In this document: piece after piece, positions 33,201 to 40,620 of the stretch
Position numbering within the stretch: the first letter of the stretch is position 1
Layout of the letters: each line of letters starts with the position of its first letter
NCBI RefSeq assembly: GCF_014356525.2
Contig: NC_052515.1
Coordinates: forward strand, 23,505,212-23,569,211
DNA from: Nilaparvata lugens
Lineage: Eukaryota > Arthropoda > Insecta > Hemiptera > Delphacidae
Length of the DNA stretch: 64,000 nucleotides
Direction of reading: 5' to 3'
Translations under genes and position numbers: made by a program
The notes under the pieces: generated by a model
The model's database searches: none
What the model saw: the letters and a program-made list of their open reading frames with translations, nothing else
What the model was told of the DNA's origin: nothing

Positions 33201-35849
33201 ATTTAAAGCACGCCGGAAACCCAGTGAAACACTAAGATTGGAAACATGAGCATAGAGAAAATTATAAAAAATGAATATGAAAAACAAATAAATAGAGAAA
33301 AAGAATAGAATTGTAGAGACTTTGTAGTAACTTAATTACTGACATGTAATGTGTGCATTGTCTTTTTTTTCTTTAGGGCTACTTTTAAATATTAATAAAA
33401 ATTCGAAATCTAAGTACCCTTTAAAATTGTTCAATCACGACATGCTTCGGCTATATAGTGCTATTATCAAGTACAAAAATCATAATCTATTTATTCATGC
33501 AATTTTGACACTTCCTCGCCTTTTGTCACTTCCTTTTTGCATGTCATCAATCGTGTCATGAAAAATTAATTTAGGTACTAGTAATTTTATATGATTAAAC
33601 TTCCAAGTAGCCCTATTAAAAACAATACAATCATTGAATTATTACCAACTTGATAATGACATTATATAGCCGAAACAAGTCGTGATTGAACAATTCTAAA
33701 AGGGTACTTGAATTTCTAATTTGTATTTATAATGTGTGCATTATATGAATACGTGTAATTTGTTGTACGCAATTAATCATGCAATGAGAGTTTAAATTTA
33801 AATTATAATCGGTTCAAGCTTAATTGTAAGAAATTGATTGTAACTGTGAAAATGTAATGTTGTGAACAGTGTAATTTCGGTTGTGTGGCGGAAGGAAGCC
33901 GAAATCTACCTGATGATCTCAACAGTAGGCCACTACTCCCTGTTTCCGCTCTTCTTCACGCCATTCGAGCATATCCTCAAGGTAACTTATAACTTAACTT
34001 ATCAATTATAACTTCAATTACGTAGATTAACTAGTGCTCTTTTTTAGACATTAGTTTCAGCTAATCACGTCATTATCAAGTGTCAAAATCATCATTATTA
34101 TTTATTAATGCAATTTTGACACTTGCATGTCATCAATTATGTCATGAAAATAAAATAGGGTACTAGTAATTTTATGTGATTGAACCTCCAAGTAGCCCTA
34201 ACTAGTATTTCTGTGAACAGTAGACCTCACGCAGTTTTCTCATCCACAAGTATCTGATGTCACCTGTTCTAGTTGATTCAGTTGAATCATAATTTACTCT
34301 TGAAAACTGTTATTTGTTTTCTCCAAGATCAAAAACTCACTTATGTTAATAAACTCAGTTCACGTTTGAATATGTATCCCATATGATAATTTATCCAGTT
34401 CCGTGACAATCTTTCCATCTGATAAAAATATTTCTTATTTTTTTTAATCAAGAATATGATAATTTCTTCAGTATTATTTAGTTTATTCAATCGTTTTTTA
34501 TTTTATTTCCAATCACCTATTGAATTTGTTTTTCAAATGTGAGAATATTGATACTGATGGGCACGTATCATGAAAAATATTGAAACCCTACCTTAAAGAA
34601 AGATAGGAGAAAAACGTTGCCAAGTCTCTCCATTTTGCCACTGAGTGTACACAGCTGTTACTCAATTCATCCCATTAATTTGATCTAATAATAATTATCA
34701 TTTCCTTGATAAAATAATCAATTTAATCAAAAAAATATTTTTTCATAATTTGATTCAAAAAATTTGCTTCCATAACTGAGATCAGATTTTTATTTTTATA
34801 CGAACCTGAAATGGCGGCTAATTTAAAAAGATGTGATACACCAATCTGAATTTCAAAACAACAGAAATTAAGTTATTCTATTCCAATTTCTTTTAAAAAT
34901 AATAGAAACATAGAAATTCTATTTAAAATTAGTAATTTCAATGGAAATAATTCTGAAATAACCTTTTAATATTATTTGTACCGGTACGAGTAGGTCTGAC
35001 CTATATGTGTAGGCTAACTGAAGCATGGATGAAGTCTAGGATGGTTAGTTATCAAATTTTAAAATGTCATTTCAGGTATTTTAATTTCTGTTTCTCATAC
35101 GGTAATGTCTGAAAATTATTTCAATGTTTCAAAAATACATTTTAAATCAATTATACGACTTGTGTACTAAAGTATTTTGATAGAATGAAGAAAAAAATGG
35201 CGGCTGAGAACTGTTTATTTACTTTTGTACAGTCACTGTCAAAAGTAGAAATAAAATATTGTGGCAAACTGACAACATTGCAAAGCTAGAGAGAGAGATA
35301 GCGCTATCTGTTTTGTTGTATGATAGAAAAGGACAGCAACAGTATTGTCAATTGTACACTGCCATTATAACGTGGACCTCACTATAGGTACAGCAAACAT
35401 GAACTGTTTATATTAATAAATGATAAATTGTGTTATTACCTTTCACTTCTACAACAGTTCTCACGATTTTGATGAGTACTGAGTTGTAAAAGTGTAAGAT
35501 AATAACACAATAAATTATAATAAATTGATTTGCTTTGAAGGTGTTCATCCTGCTGATCCACACAGTGTACGCGTTCGAGAGCCTCTCGAATCTGTTGGAC
35601 GTGAAGCACTCGCGCTTTGGCCTGCCACTGCTCTCCACACTTGAGTCGAGCTACCTGCTCGGCCTCGGTGGCTTGTTCGTGTTGGAGTCACTCGTCTACC
35701 CGATGACCGAGCTCGCCGCGTCATATCCGTTCGCGCCACTCATGCTCACCTCGGTCTACTGTGCGGTGGGCGTGTCCTATTGCTGGCTGCGTTACTATTG
35801 GAACTTTGTGTCGATGAGTGAGACCGATCACAAGCGCAAGGCATACTAA
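18192..35849 (+). CDS. ALG8: ALG8, dolichyl-P-Glc:Glc1Man9GlcNAc2-PP-dolichol glucosyltransferase
   Basis: Nine exons: 18192-18250, 18864-19136, 21537-21729 (or 23589-23781), 22164-22409 (or 25953-26198), 30350-30455, 31811-31944, 32353-32492, 33870-33981 and 35541-35849. One copy of each duplicated exon gives 1572 nt and 523 residues, close to the human length of about 526. ALG8 is a GT57 multi-span ER membrane enzyme that adds the second glucose to the lipid-linked N-glycan precursor. Hallmarks are the luminal loop [19 protein letters not shown] with the conserved Asp, [20 protein letters not shown], then [68 protein letters not shown] text in exon 8, and [15 protein letters not shown] near the end. 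All junctions are GT-AG and in phase. The gene has swollen with repeats and an internal exon duplication. Confidence 0.95.
18540..18863. other. ALG8 intron 1, distal part
   Basis: AT-rich. CAATTCAATTCAATTATATT at about 18545 resembles the simple 3' tail of a LINE or SINE, but no body is attached. Nothing else seen. Confidence 0.35.
19345..20575 (-). mobile_element. Jockey/CR1-like LINE, 5'-truncated and broken
   Basis: On the minus strand, RT motifs appear in order across several frames: [55 protein letters not shown], the catalytic [10 protein letters not shown], then [20 protein letters not shown] and [14 protein letters not shown]. Frameshifts separate the pieces (for example between the DTVDH and SILGP segments), so it is not functional. 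It lies in ALG8 intron 2, antisense to the gene. It is related to the fragment at 1-233. Confidence 0.9.
20576..21174. other. ALG8 intron 2, middle part
   Basis: No exon or classified repeat seen. It begins where the LINE ends and runs to a SINE fragment. Confidence 0.4.
21176..21310 (-). mobile_element. SINE family 1 fragment, left end of the ALG8 duplication
   Basis: The minus strand is a diverged family 1 body (AGCCAGCCAGGTT; GGCTGCCTAAAAGCAGTCGT; GTCATGTCAAATTGATCAGG). The segment from TTTTCACAGGTTTCAGTTTG onwards recurs at 23249, where it forms the left end of the second duplication unit. A body copy without the tRNA head. Confidence 0.7.
21537..21729 (+). CDS. ALG8: ALG8 exon 3, copy A
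   Basis: Acceptor GGTTTTCAG, donor ATGCAG|GTAACA. In the phase left by exon 2 it encodes the second membrane block, including [20 protein letters not shown] and [18 protein letters not shown]. It differs from copy B at four third-codon positions, all silent. Confidence 0.93.
21954..22104. repeat. GGCCCGGTTGCACAA MITE, copy 2
   Basis: A nearly complete palindrome: left end TGCCGGTTGCACAACAG, right end CTGTTGTGCAACCGGGCC, inner arms with AACCGTGATTAATT and AATTAATCACGGTT, centre CCAATCAGAGAAG with its complement. It lies in ALG8 intron 3, copy A. Confidence 0.85.
22164..22409 (+). CDS. ALG8: ALG8 exon 4, copy A
   Basis: Acceptor GATTTTGTAG, donor GGACAG|GTAAGT; 82 whole codons, phase 0 at both ends. 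It encodes [20 protein letters not shown], then [17 protein letters not shown] and a further membrane segment ending [12 protein letters not shown]. Other open frames over it are shadows. Confidence 0.94.
22908..23155 (+). mobile_element. tRNA-derived SINE family 1, full-length copy
   Basis: The head resembles tRNA-Ser: an A-box-like stretch TGGCCGTAGTCGAGTGG and the B box GGTTCGAATCC at 22968-22978. The body follows: CTCGGGCCACTTCCGTGTTT, GTCGGTCCCGGCTGTCTATA, AGGTCATGTCAGAGGCC, ending CATCCAGGTCACTTGATATT and an AT-rich tail. It shows pol III promoter order but no intact cloverleaf acceptor, so it is a SINE and not a tRNA gene. Confidence 0.85.
23589..23781 (+). CDS. ALG8: ALG8 exon 3, copy B (alternative exon candidate)
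   Basis: Same length, frame and splice sites as copy A, encoding an identical peptide. The differences seen (AAG/AAA, ACT/ACC, GAC/GAT, GTT/GTC) are all synonymous. If it were spliced after exon 4 copy A, it would be read out of phase and hit a TAG after 13 codons, so it can only replace copy A, not follow it. Confidence 0.75.
24005..24155. repeat. GGCCCGGTTGCACAA MITE, copy 3
   Basis: The duplicate of the MITE at 21954-22104, carried along in the segmental duplication, with a few substitutions (TTTCAACCG for TTTTAACCG). It is not an independent insertion. Confidence 0.85.
24540..25440 (-). mobile_element. Unclassified insertion with two tandem 280 bp units
   Basis: GC-rich compared with the intron around it. 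Two units, about 24783-25056 and 25057-25330, share GACCTACGTGAGTTCCACTC, then GGGCGCCCGGCCACCCT, TCGACTCAGCCTCTTGACCC and CACATTTGTG. The minus strand stays open for 168 codons through both units, with a repeated [16 protein letters not shown] motif and a Lys-rich KRKNPRN stretch. It could be the 5' part of a retroelement (gag-like ORF1 or promoter repeats). No family could be named. Confidence 0.55.
25598..25728. repeat. Palindromic MITE, GTGAACGTGTCCGGTACAG family, copy 1
   Basis: It contains GTTCTTATGGGACTATTCC and ends ACTGTACCGGACACGTTCAC, then TGATACTAATAAG. Its complement matches the element at 30553-30713. Inner arms pair TATGGGACTATTCC with GGATAGTCCCATTA. Confidence 0.65.
25928..26260 (+). 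CDS. ALG8: ALG8 exon 4, copy B, with flanks (exon 25953-26198)
   Basis: A second intact exon 4: acceptor GATTTTGTAG, donor GGACAG|GTAAGT, 246 nt. The one coding difference seen from copy A (TCT to TCG) is silent. Match to copy A starts at TAATGACTTTTTGTTGATTT and continues into the following intron to TTTTAATTCTATATAAA. The 1.7 kb between exon 3B and exon 4B contains inserted material absent from the A unit. Confidence 0.75.
26255..26329 (+). pseudogene. ALG8 exon 4, third partial copy without acceptor
   Basis: The last 75 bases of exon 4 (AAACTGGCTGTGATAGTTCT to GGACAATTAGGACAG) are repeated directly after copy B and keep the donor GTAAGT. There is no splice acceptor in front; TTCTATATAAACTGG shows an abrupt join. 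Third-position changes (GGG to GGA, CTA to TTA) are silent. It is probably a dead fragment, though the donor could serve as an alternative for copy B. Confidence 0.85.
26389..26745. repeat. Foldback, arms about 150 bp
   Basis: The left arm begins CGAAAACAAGTTCCTTTAAG and runs through CTATAATAGACAAACG. The right arm is its complement, ending AAGGAACTTGTTTTTCG. The centre holds ACATACAAAACTC/TTACTTGTATGT. It lies in ALG8 intron 4. Confidence 0.85.
26714..26906. repeat. 96 bp tandem duplication next to the foldback
   Basis: The unit beginning TTTGCTTCAAACCTTAAAGG, through GGGACCAAGTTTTGCG and ending GTAGCTACAGGTCTGAGAAC, occurs twice head to tail with one visible substitution (GCG/GCA). The first unit overlaps the right arm of the foldback, so the two rearrangements are linked. 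Confidence 0.9.
27070..27900. repeat. Unclassified repeat-like region with (TG)n
   Basis: It begins near a small palindrome, GGAAAGTATTGCTTTCC, and includes a pure (TG)n microsatellite at 27214-27261. The text then looks like a decayed high-copy element (CAAGATGGCGGCTAAAATGG; TTTTTCGCGATTTTCTTAAA). No homologous copy occurs in this window, so repeat status is inferred from style alone. Confidence 0.4.
28147..28274. repeat. Short MITE with CCTGCACACAGGGA ends
   Basis: Left end CCTGCACACAGGGA and right end TCCCTGTGTGCAGG are exact 14-base complements, 128 bases overall. It sits just left of the duplicated intron 4 segment. Flanks show no certain target duplication. Confidence 0.7.
28429..29803 (-). 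mobile_element. LINE, 5'-truncated, inserted in the duplicated intron
   Basis: On the minus strand an intact 198-codon frame (28992-29588) is an ORF2 C-terminus: [20 protein letters not shown], then [15 protein letters not shown] and [15 protein letters not shown]. The 3' end on the left has a (CAAAT)n-type tail (CAAATCAAATCAAATTC). The 3' UTR holds a (CA)n tract at about 28765-28800. The empty site survives in the A unit (CGTTCCAACAAGTAAACTG at about 22772), while here CCAACAAGT and CCAACTGAAAGTAAACTGG flank the insertion. Confidence 0.88.
29581..29788. repeat. CATAGCCACC foldback MITE, long copy, inside the LINE
   Basis: Termini CATAGCCACCTCTAATACAA and TTGTATTGAAGGTGGCTATG extend into arms of about 85 bases (GGCCGCGGCCTAYGATATTG, CAACGTCGCAGYGTAGGCCT) around a short loop. 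GCTGCAT flanks both ends as a clean 7-base target duplication. It interrupts the LINE, so it is younger than the LINE insertion. Confidence 0.88.
30029..30243 (+). mobile_element. SINE family 1, B-box-deleted copy
   Basis: Partner of the SINE at 22908 in the other duplication unit. It keeps GGCCAGGAGTGGCCGAAGCC, GAGCGGATTAGATGCTGGCT and the body ending ACCAGATGTGAGCCAGCC, but AGGCCTGGGATATCTCGGGC has lost the TTCGAATCC of the B box. Confidence 0.85.
30553..30713. repeat. Palindromic MITE, GTGAACGTGTCCGGTACAG family, copy 2
   Basis: Begins CTTATCAGTATCAGTGAACG, then TGTCCGGTACAGTGAGAATA, and ends with the weaker complement ATTATATTATCACTATACTG. It is inverted relative to the copy at 25598. 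Confidence 0.65.
30890..31135 (-). mobile_element. tRNA-derived SINE family 2, minus copy
   Basis: On the minus strand: GAGCGCTGCTGTCCAGAAAT, the A-box-like TTTGGTGTAAGGGTAAGCA, an altered B box (TGTGTTCGATTCCCGGGCTG), then GCGCTCATCGAATTTCTATC, AGCTGTTGTCAATATTTGC and the tail CGTTTAATAATAATTATTC. The inverted partner is at 31385. Confidence 0.8.
31160..31345 (+). mobile_element. SINE family 2, head-truncated copy
   Basis: Only the body is present: TATCGCTCATTGAATTTCC, ATTTAGCTGTTTACCC, GTCAATATTTGCATTAGCAG, AAGTCTTCGGGGTGATTTGC and the tail TTTAATAATAATTATTCATT. A full copy follows 40 bases later. Confidence 0.75.
31385..31596 (+). mobile_element. tRNA-derived SINE family 2, full copy
   Basis: GAGCGCTGCTATCCAGAGAT leads the tRNA-like head with A box TTTGGTGTAAGGGTAAGCA and B box GGTTCGATTCC (31462-31472). 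The body is GGCTGACAAATAATTTTTG, AGCGCTCATCGAATTTCC, AAGTCTTCGGGGTGATTCAC and the tail TTTCGTTTAATAATAATTAT. Tail or body fragments of the family also occur at about 22555-22640 and 51313-51375. Confidence 0.85.
32105..32340 (-). mobile_element. LINE 3' end, AT-rich fragment
   Basis: TTTATTTATTTATTGAACTT followed by repeated ACATAGAAAAACAGATACC / ACATAGAAAAAGAGATACAA blocks looks like the 3' UTR and tail of an antisense LINE. No coding part remains. It lies in ALG8 intron 6. Confidence 0.4.
32551..33030 (+). pseudogene. Duplicated tail of ALG8 exon 7, split by a foldback element
   Basis: GACAAAGCCATTCTCTTA at about 32554 resembles exon 7's GAAAAAGCCATTCTTATG. After the foldback element, GTCATTCATTATTCATCTAA with donor GGTAAATACATTTATTC resembles exon 7's GTCATTATTCCTCTAAG|GTAAATACATTTGTTTATTC. 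So the last 35-40 bases of exon 7 plus the intron start were duplicated and then interrupted. It is not codable. Confidence 0.6.
32573..32991. repeat. Complete GAGCTCGGAAACCGGCCC foldback element
   Basis: The left arm runs AGTTTCCGAGCTCGGGATTT, AGCTAAGTTCTACTTTAAAC, AGCTGGAGACAGAAAATTGG, CTTTCCGAAACGGGGCG and on to GCTATTTTATATTATTCC. The right arm is its complement, ending ACTTAGCTAAGTCCCGAGCT and CGGAAACCGGCCC. Each arm is about 190 bases and the whole element is 419. The copy at 233-405 matches its right part; 36425-36803 and 40970-41352 share only the termini. Confidence 0.88.
33395..33725. repeat. Foldback repeat with AAGTACCCTTT ends
   Basis: Left: TCTAAGTACCCTTTAAAATT, GTTCAATCACGACATGCTTC, GGCTATATAGTGCTATTATC. 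Right: GATAATGACATTATATAGCC, GAAACAAGTCGTGATTGAAC, AATTCTAAAAGGGTACTTG. A related copy without the outer arms is at 34040-34205. It lies in ALG8 intron 7. Confidence 0.75.
34040..34205. repeat. Second copy of the AAGTACCCTTT-type repeat, internal part
   Basis: Matches 33470-33615: CATTATCAAGTGTCAAAATC, TATTAATGCAATTTTGACAC, TTGCATGTCATCAATTATG, TCATGAAAA, then AGGGTACTAGTAATTTTATG and CCAAGTAGCCCTA. It is shorter than the first copy. It lies in ALG8 intron 8. Confidence 0.75.
34210..35540. other. ALG8 intron 8, remainder
   Basis: AT-rich and non-coding. Two runs (AAATGGCGGCTAATTTAAAA at about 34811; AAATGGCGGCTGAGAACTGT at about 35192) share AAATGGCGGCT with the repeat-like region near 27400. 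No exon recognised. Confidence 0.4.
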
Positions 35850-36096
35850 GCTGTATTGAAACCTGTTGAGCTTATGCTGGGTTGTGTGTTTGTAGAGAGC
35901 CTATTCAAAATGCTGGTTTTTGTGTTTGTGGAGCATCATTGTGTTCAACTATTGTGTAATGCTAAACCTGTTGAGCCTATTCAAAATGATAAAATTTGTT
36001 GAATGAGAATTGATATTGTGGAATTTTTCCATAGTTTAAAAACACAGTTTTGTTTTTGTCACATACACATTTATTAGACATTTATAAGCCGAAACA

Positions 36097-36373
36097 TTTA
36101 TTTTTTCATTTACAACATATATTTTTCCATTTCATCTTCATTGGAAAAACACAGTTTTATTTTTGTCACATCCACATTTATTATATGCATTTATTTAGGA
36201 CTGCAGTTTCCTGTTGAAACCAACACATCTCCAGCTGCAGATGTGTTGGTTTCAACACGAAATTGCAGTCCTAAATAAATGCATATAATAAATGAGGATG
36301 TGACAAAAATAAAACTGTGTTTTTCCAATGAAGATGAAATGGAAAAATATATGTTGTAAATGAAAAAATAAAA
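36097..36373. repeat. Foldback at the duplication boundary, unit 1
   Basis: The left arm goes TTTATTTTTTCATTTACAAC, TCTTCATTGGAAAAACACAG, TTATTATATGCATTTATTTA, GGACTGCAGTTTCC, GAAACCAACACATCT. The right arm is its complement, beginning AGATGTGTTGGTTTCAAC. Arms are about 130 bases with almost no loop (CCAGCTGC). A further piece of the arm (AAACACAGTTTTGTTTTTGT) lies just outside at 36042, before the duplication start. Confidence 0.9.
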
Positions 36374-36424
36374 CACTTATTGAAATGGGCTGCTTTTAAA
36401 TTAATAAAACAAAATATTTCGGCT

Positions 36425-36803
36425 TGTTTCCGAGCTTGGGGTTTAGCCAAGTTCTGGACTTAAACCGGCTTTAAACTCTGGAGTCTAGAAATTTGTTTTC
36501 CGAGTCAGAGAGTTGACGTAGTCTAGGACTTGATTAAACTCTGGATTATAGAGAACTCGTTAGACCCTGGAGTTTATAATTCCGCTTTCAGAGTAAGATA
36601 CTTATAAGCCCAGGACTAACTGAACTCTGGATTCTAGAGAGCTCGTCAGACTCTAGAGTTTGTAATTCCGCTTTCAGAGTAAAGCACTTATAAGCCCAAG
36701 ACTTGAACTAGATTCTCGCCTCTTTTCAAGTCAAGGATTTATCAATAATCGGAGTCTCTGTTAGTCCATAACTTATCAATCAAGAGCTCGGAAACCGGCC
36801 CTT
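36425..36803. repeat. TIR element with inner tandem repeats, unit 1
   Basis: The left end TTGTTTCCGAGCTTGGGG and right end GAGCTCGGAAACCGGCCC match the termini of the 32573 foldback family. Inside, an 85-base block (CTCTGGATTATAGAGAACTC, GTTAGACCCTGGAGTTTATA, ATTCCGCTTTCAGAGTAAG) occurs twice in tandem. The copy in unit 2 is at 40970-41352. Confidence 0.8.
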
Positions 36804-39619
36804 AAAATTCTGTGTTTGAGGAGAATTATTGTGTAATGCTAAACCTGTTGAGCCTATTTGAAATTAATATTGAAAGGAAAAATAGATGATGTAGATGTTG
36901 TAAAATGAAAAAAATATATATTTAAAATTCTGGGTTTATGGAGTATTGTTGTGTAATGTGTCAAAATGGTTGTGAAAATATGTGTAGTCTACATGTTGTA
37001 CTTGCAAGGATGATGCCAGGGGAGGCTTGTACGTTGGTAATGTCAGAGATGACAATGAGATGTTCATTTTCATTCATTTCAATTCACTCATTTACCGCAA
37101 GTGTTTGGTGGCTGTTTTTGGGTAATGTGTCGAAATAGTTGTGAAAATATCTGTTAAGAGTTGTTGTGTAGTGCCAAAGTGAAAATATTTATAGTCTACA
37201 TGTTTTGACTCCAATCCAAATAGCTCCACCACTAATGTTTTGCTATAAAAGAACATTTAAGTTTGCAATCTTCTTTATACAAGGCAAATCTACTAGCCTT
37301 CCGTATCTCCAATTCAAAAATATCCACCGCCAATGTCTTTCTATTGTACAACTTTTGAATAGATAACATTACACAAGGCTACCGTACTCTAATATTTTCC
37401 TATTGATCATTTCATCGCAACACATGGCACAAAAAGAAATACTTGAAAATAAAAGTGCATAAATTTATATTTATGTGGGCATCATCCAGCAAGAAAGTTG
37501 TGTCTCAAATCTTATAAATCTCTTAAACTAATTATTCTCTTAATTATTTACCCACCTAAATTTTTGTAAACCACCTGCTTCCCTGGAACAACCTACTGGT
37601 TGTCAGTTCAATATTAGTTGTTGTCAATGAGAATGTATTATTGTATTGTAAAAATATGTCAAGAAACCTCATATCCACCAATGTTTGTCAGCAATCTTAT
37701 ATCAGCCATAAATCGATGTCTACTTTTTATTAATGGTAGAAAATAGAAAACATTCATTATGTACACCTTGTTTTGAGAACTTTGGAAGATGCTTGCTATA
37801 ATTTTTTACTCAAATGATCAAATAAGGAGAGTTTTCTCAAAAAACATCATAATATTGAATGAGTGTTCTTAATTATTATAATTATGTTGAAAAGTAATGT
37901 GCAAAATTTATATTTATTCAATGTAAAGTGGTAAAGTATGAAATATTATGTTGGTATGTATATACAAGATCATTATTTATTTAAATATTATTTTATTTTT
38001 TATTATTTATATGATATTAAATGTTATTCTTGTACATTCCAATTTGATAAGCTATAACTATAACATACCTCTGAATATTATTTTTTACTTTTTATGTGAA
38101 CAGTAGAGAACCTGTTAACCTTTTCAACTGGTTTAAAAGCAGGATCTTGAACGTCTTTAAGGTGGAAAGCATTATTGATACTTAAGAATCACAATTCTAC
38201 TAAACTATTGAAGATATAATGATCATAGCTATATCATAACTGATTTTAGAATAATAATTCTAAATTACTTTTGTCAACTTTTCAACTGAACCACATATTG
38301 TAAAATCTTGATCAGAGATCATTGAACAATGAAGGCTTTTTCTGTCCTACTGCGATGTTATACCTGATTTTTAGACCATAATTGGTATGATGAGAACGAA
38401 TAAGGGGATTAATTGTCTCCAGTTCTCTAAAAAATTCATTATCTTTACTTTACTTAATATGTTATATTTTTTTGTAGTGGATTTTCTACTTAATTCAGTT
38501 GAAAGCACTAACCACATTTTATATTTGACTGTAAAACTATTCAAATCTAAATTGCGTTGTACAGAGTTAGAAAATGAACAGAAGCAAATAATGTTGGGGA
38601 GGCAAAAAGTATAGTGAAAGTGTATTCTCAATTGTTTTTTGTTTATTACCTTGCTGCAAATTCTCATAACAGCTATCATCTCATTATGCCAAATAGTGTA
38701 TGATCGTTTCCAAATTAATTAACATATAGTTTATGGTATAATGACTATTTTGAAATGATTTGGATAGAAATTATACTTCACATTTCTACTGTGAATATAG
38801 CTATACATGTTTATTATTCACCGAATGATATTATTTAAATTTCTGTACACCTTAATTTCTTTGCAATATATGTTATCAATACCATACTCTTGAAGAATTT
38901 GGGGAAGTTATACTTCGGCATTTAATCATCAGCTATCATAACATATCAAATCTAAAGGTCCATTGATAGAAATGAGGTTATTACAACATTGTTTGATTCT
39001 AGTCTCAAAAATTCTTCAGTGTTTGGTTAATATGTTTCAATTTGTTTAATGTTAAAAGTTTATATAAATGGAAGTAAAGTAGGAAAAATAAATATTATTT
39101 GAGGAAGGAATATATATATCAAGTGGTCTTGTTTTAGAGATCAAAAATGATTTGTTTATGTTCTTAATATACAGTAATAAATGTATACAACGTATCCCAT
39201 GTGCTTGATTATATTTTTATACCTCATCTCATGCGGATAGCGATTGCAGAATGTTCAGAAGCTTAAAGCAAGAGGGTAGATGTCTGAGTGTCACCTCTAA
39301 AAACTGGATTTTTAGGTGACCGGCTGATGCCGACAACTTGTCTACTCTCTAAGGAGGTGAAATCCAGATGGGGTGACCAGTTGACGCGAGTAAGCAAGGA
39401 GACACTCAGTTGTGCATTGCATGGCAACGACAGGTTATCACCTGCAATTTCAGAAGGTGACATATGTTGACGGGGTCAACAGTTGATGCAAGCGAGCAAG
39501 GTGACATCCGATTGGCTGAGGTGAAACTCAGTTGTGCATTGCATGGCAACGACAGGATGTCGTGTTTCTATGGCTCTTTCCAGATTTTGTTTCTCATCTG
39601 CACATATTATGCACTTGCG

Positions 39620-40200
39620 CATAATTTAATTTACTTCAACAGGCTCTTGTGTCCGCTGAAGACTCAAAAAAGCATCACGGGATCTAGATTACTCTGTTAG
39701 ATATCCATACTTTTTCACTATTAAAATTAAACTTGAATTTTAAAAACACTTATGAAGTGAAAATGCACCTAATATTGGTAGTGCATTCACCAATTGCAGT
39801 GCACAATTGGTAGTAACGCATCCACCAACCCCCACTCCATCATACCCACTTATTCCTCCACATTCATCCTTTACCACACATAACCTTGACATTAGAGTAA
39901 GTTCCTACAGTCTGATGATGACACACACCAGGTCGAAACGATCGTCACTACCATATAGTGAGTGCATTTTCACTTCATAAGTGTTTTTAAAATTCAAGTT
40001 TAATTTTAATAGTGAAAAAGTATGGATATCTAACAGAGTAATCTAGATCCCGTGATGCTTTTTTGAGTCTTCAGCGGACACAAGAGCCTGTTGAAGTAAA
40101 TTAAGGGTATGGTAACATTGGATGCACGTATGTGTTAGTGTTTTTAAAATTCTAGTTGAATTTTAATAGTGAAAAGTATGGATATCCAACAGAGTAATCT
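39620..40200. repeat. Long foldback with central hammerhead-like motif, unit 1
   Basis: The left arm (about 39628-39772: TTAATTTACTTCAACAGGCT to GAAGTGAAAATGCAC) pairs with the right arm (about 39959-40104). The loop is about 185 bases. The right arm continues into GGGTATGGTAACATTGGATG and CACGTATG, which is the complement of sequence standing left of the element in unit 2 but absent on the left here. A second, shorter arm copy (TTTTTAAAATTCTAGTTGAA...) follows. Confidence 0.85.
39905..39950 (+). ncRNA. Hammerhead-ribozyme-like core (candidate), unit 1
   Basis: CTGATGA (39912-39918) is followed by a GAC/GTC helix around ACACACCAG, then GAAAC (39935-39939), GATC and GTC (39944-39946). This is the order of the hammerhead conserved core, with a two-base-pair stem III (AC/GT) and the GUC cleavage triplet. 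Against it, one extra U separates CTGATGA from stem II, and only three obvious stem I pairs (AGT/ACT) adjoin the core. Minimal hammerheads of this kind are known in Penelope-like elements and retrozymes. No reverse transcriptase is nearby. Confidence 0.3.
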
Positions 40201-40620
40201 CGATTTTTCAATCAGTTCATCAATTAATTACACCCAAAACTGGTTTAGATTCAATGAAAGTCTCTCCCCTCTTAGATAATTACATCATAAGGACTCAAAC
40301 TATCATATGAATAAATAAATTTATAAAATATTTCACAAATACAATATTTATTAAACCAAAGTACACATTTTAAATGAGTAGAATACTGAAAAATGTGTTC
40401 TTAAACAGACATTCTACGTGAATATTTTTTTGTTGATGAGATACAGAAGCTTGTAGTAAGTTTGCTTCAAACAATAACTTGGTTTCCGATTACATAATCA
40501 TAGATTGATATACTTATATTCATAATGTAAAATATACTTATATAGGCGAATATATATAAAAGTAATGAAATATTAAATTGAATAAGTGATTCCTTATCAA
40601 AGAGCGCTCTCAATATTTGA

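Noticed and set aside
35545..35739. Arg-rich 64-codon minus frame
   Set aside because: Antisense of the GC-rich last ALG8 exon.
39900..39950. Direct repeats as a CRISPR-like or satellite array
   Set aside because: Only two copies 4.5 kb apart due to segmental duplication, in an animal genome; no regular spacing.
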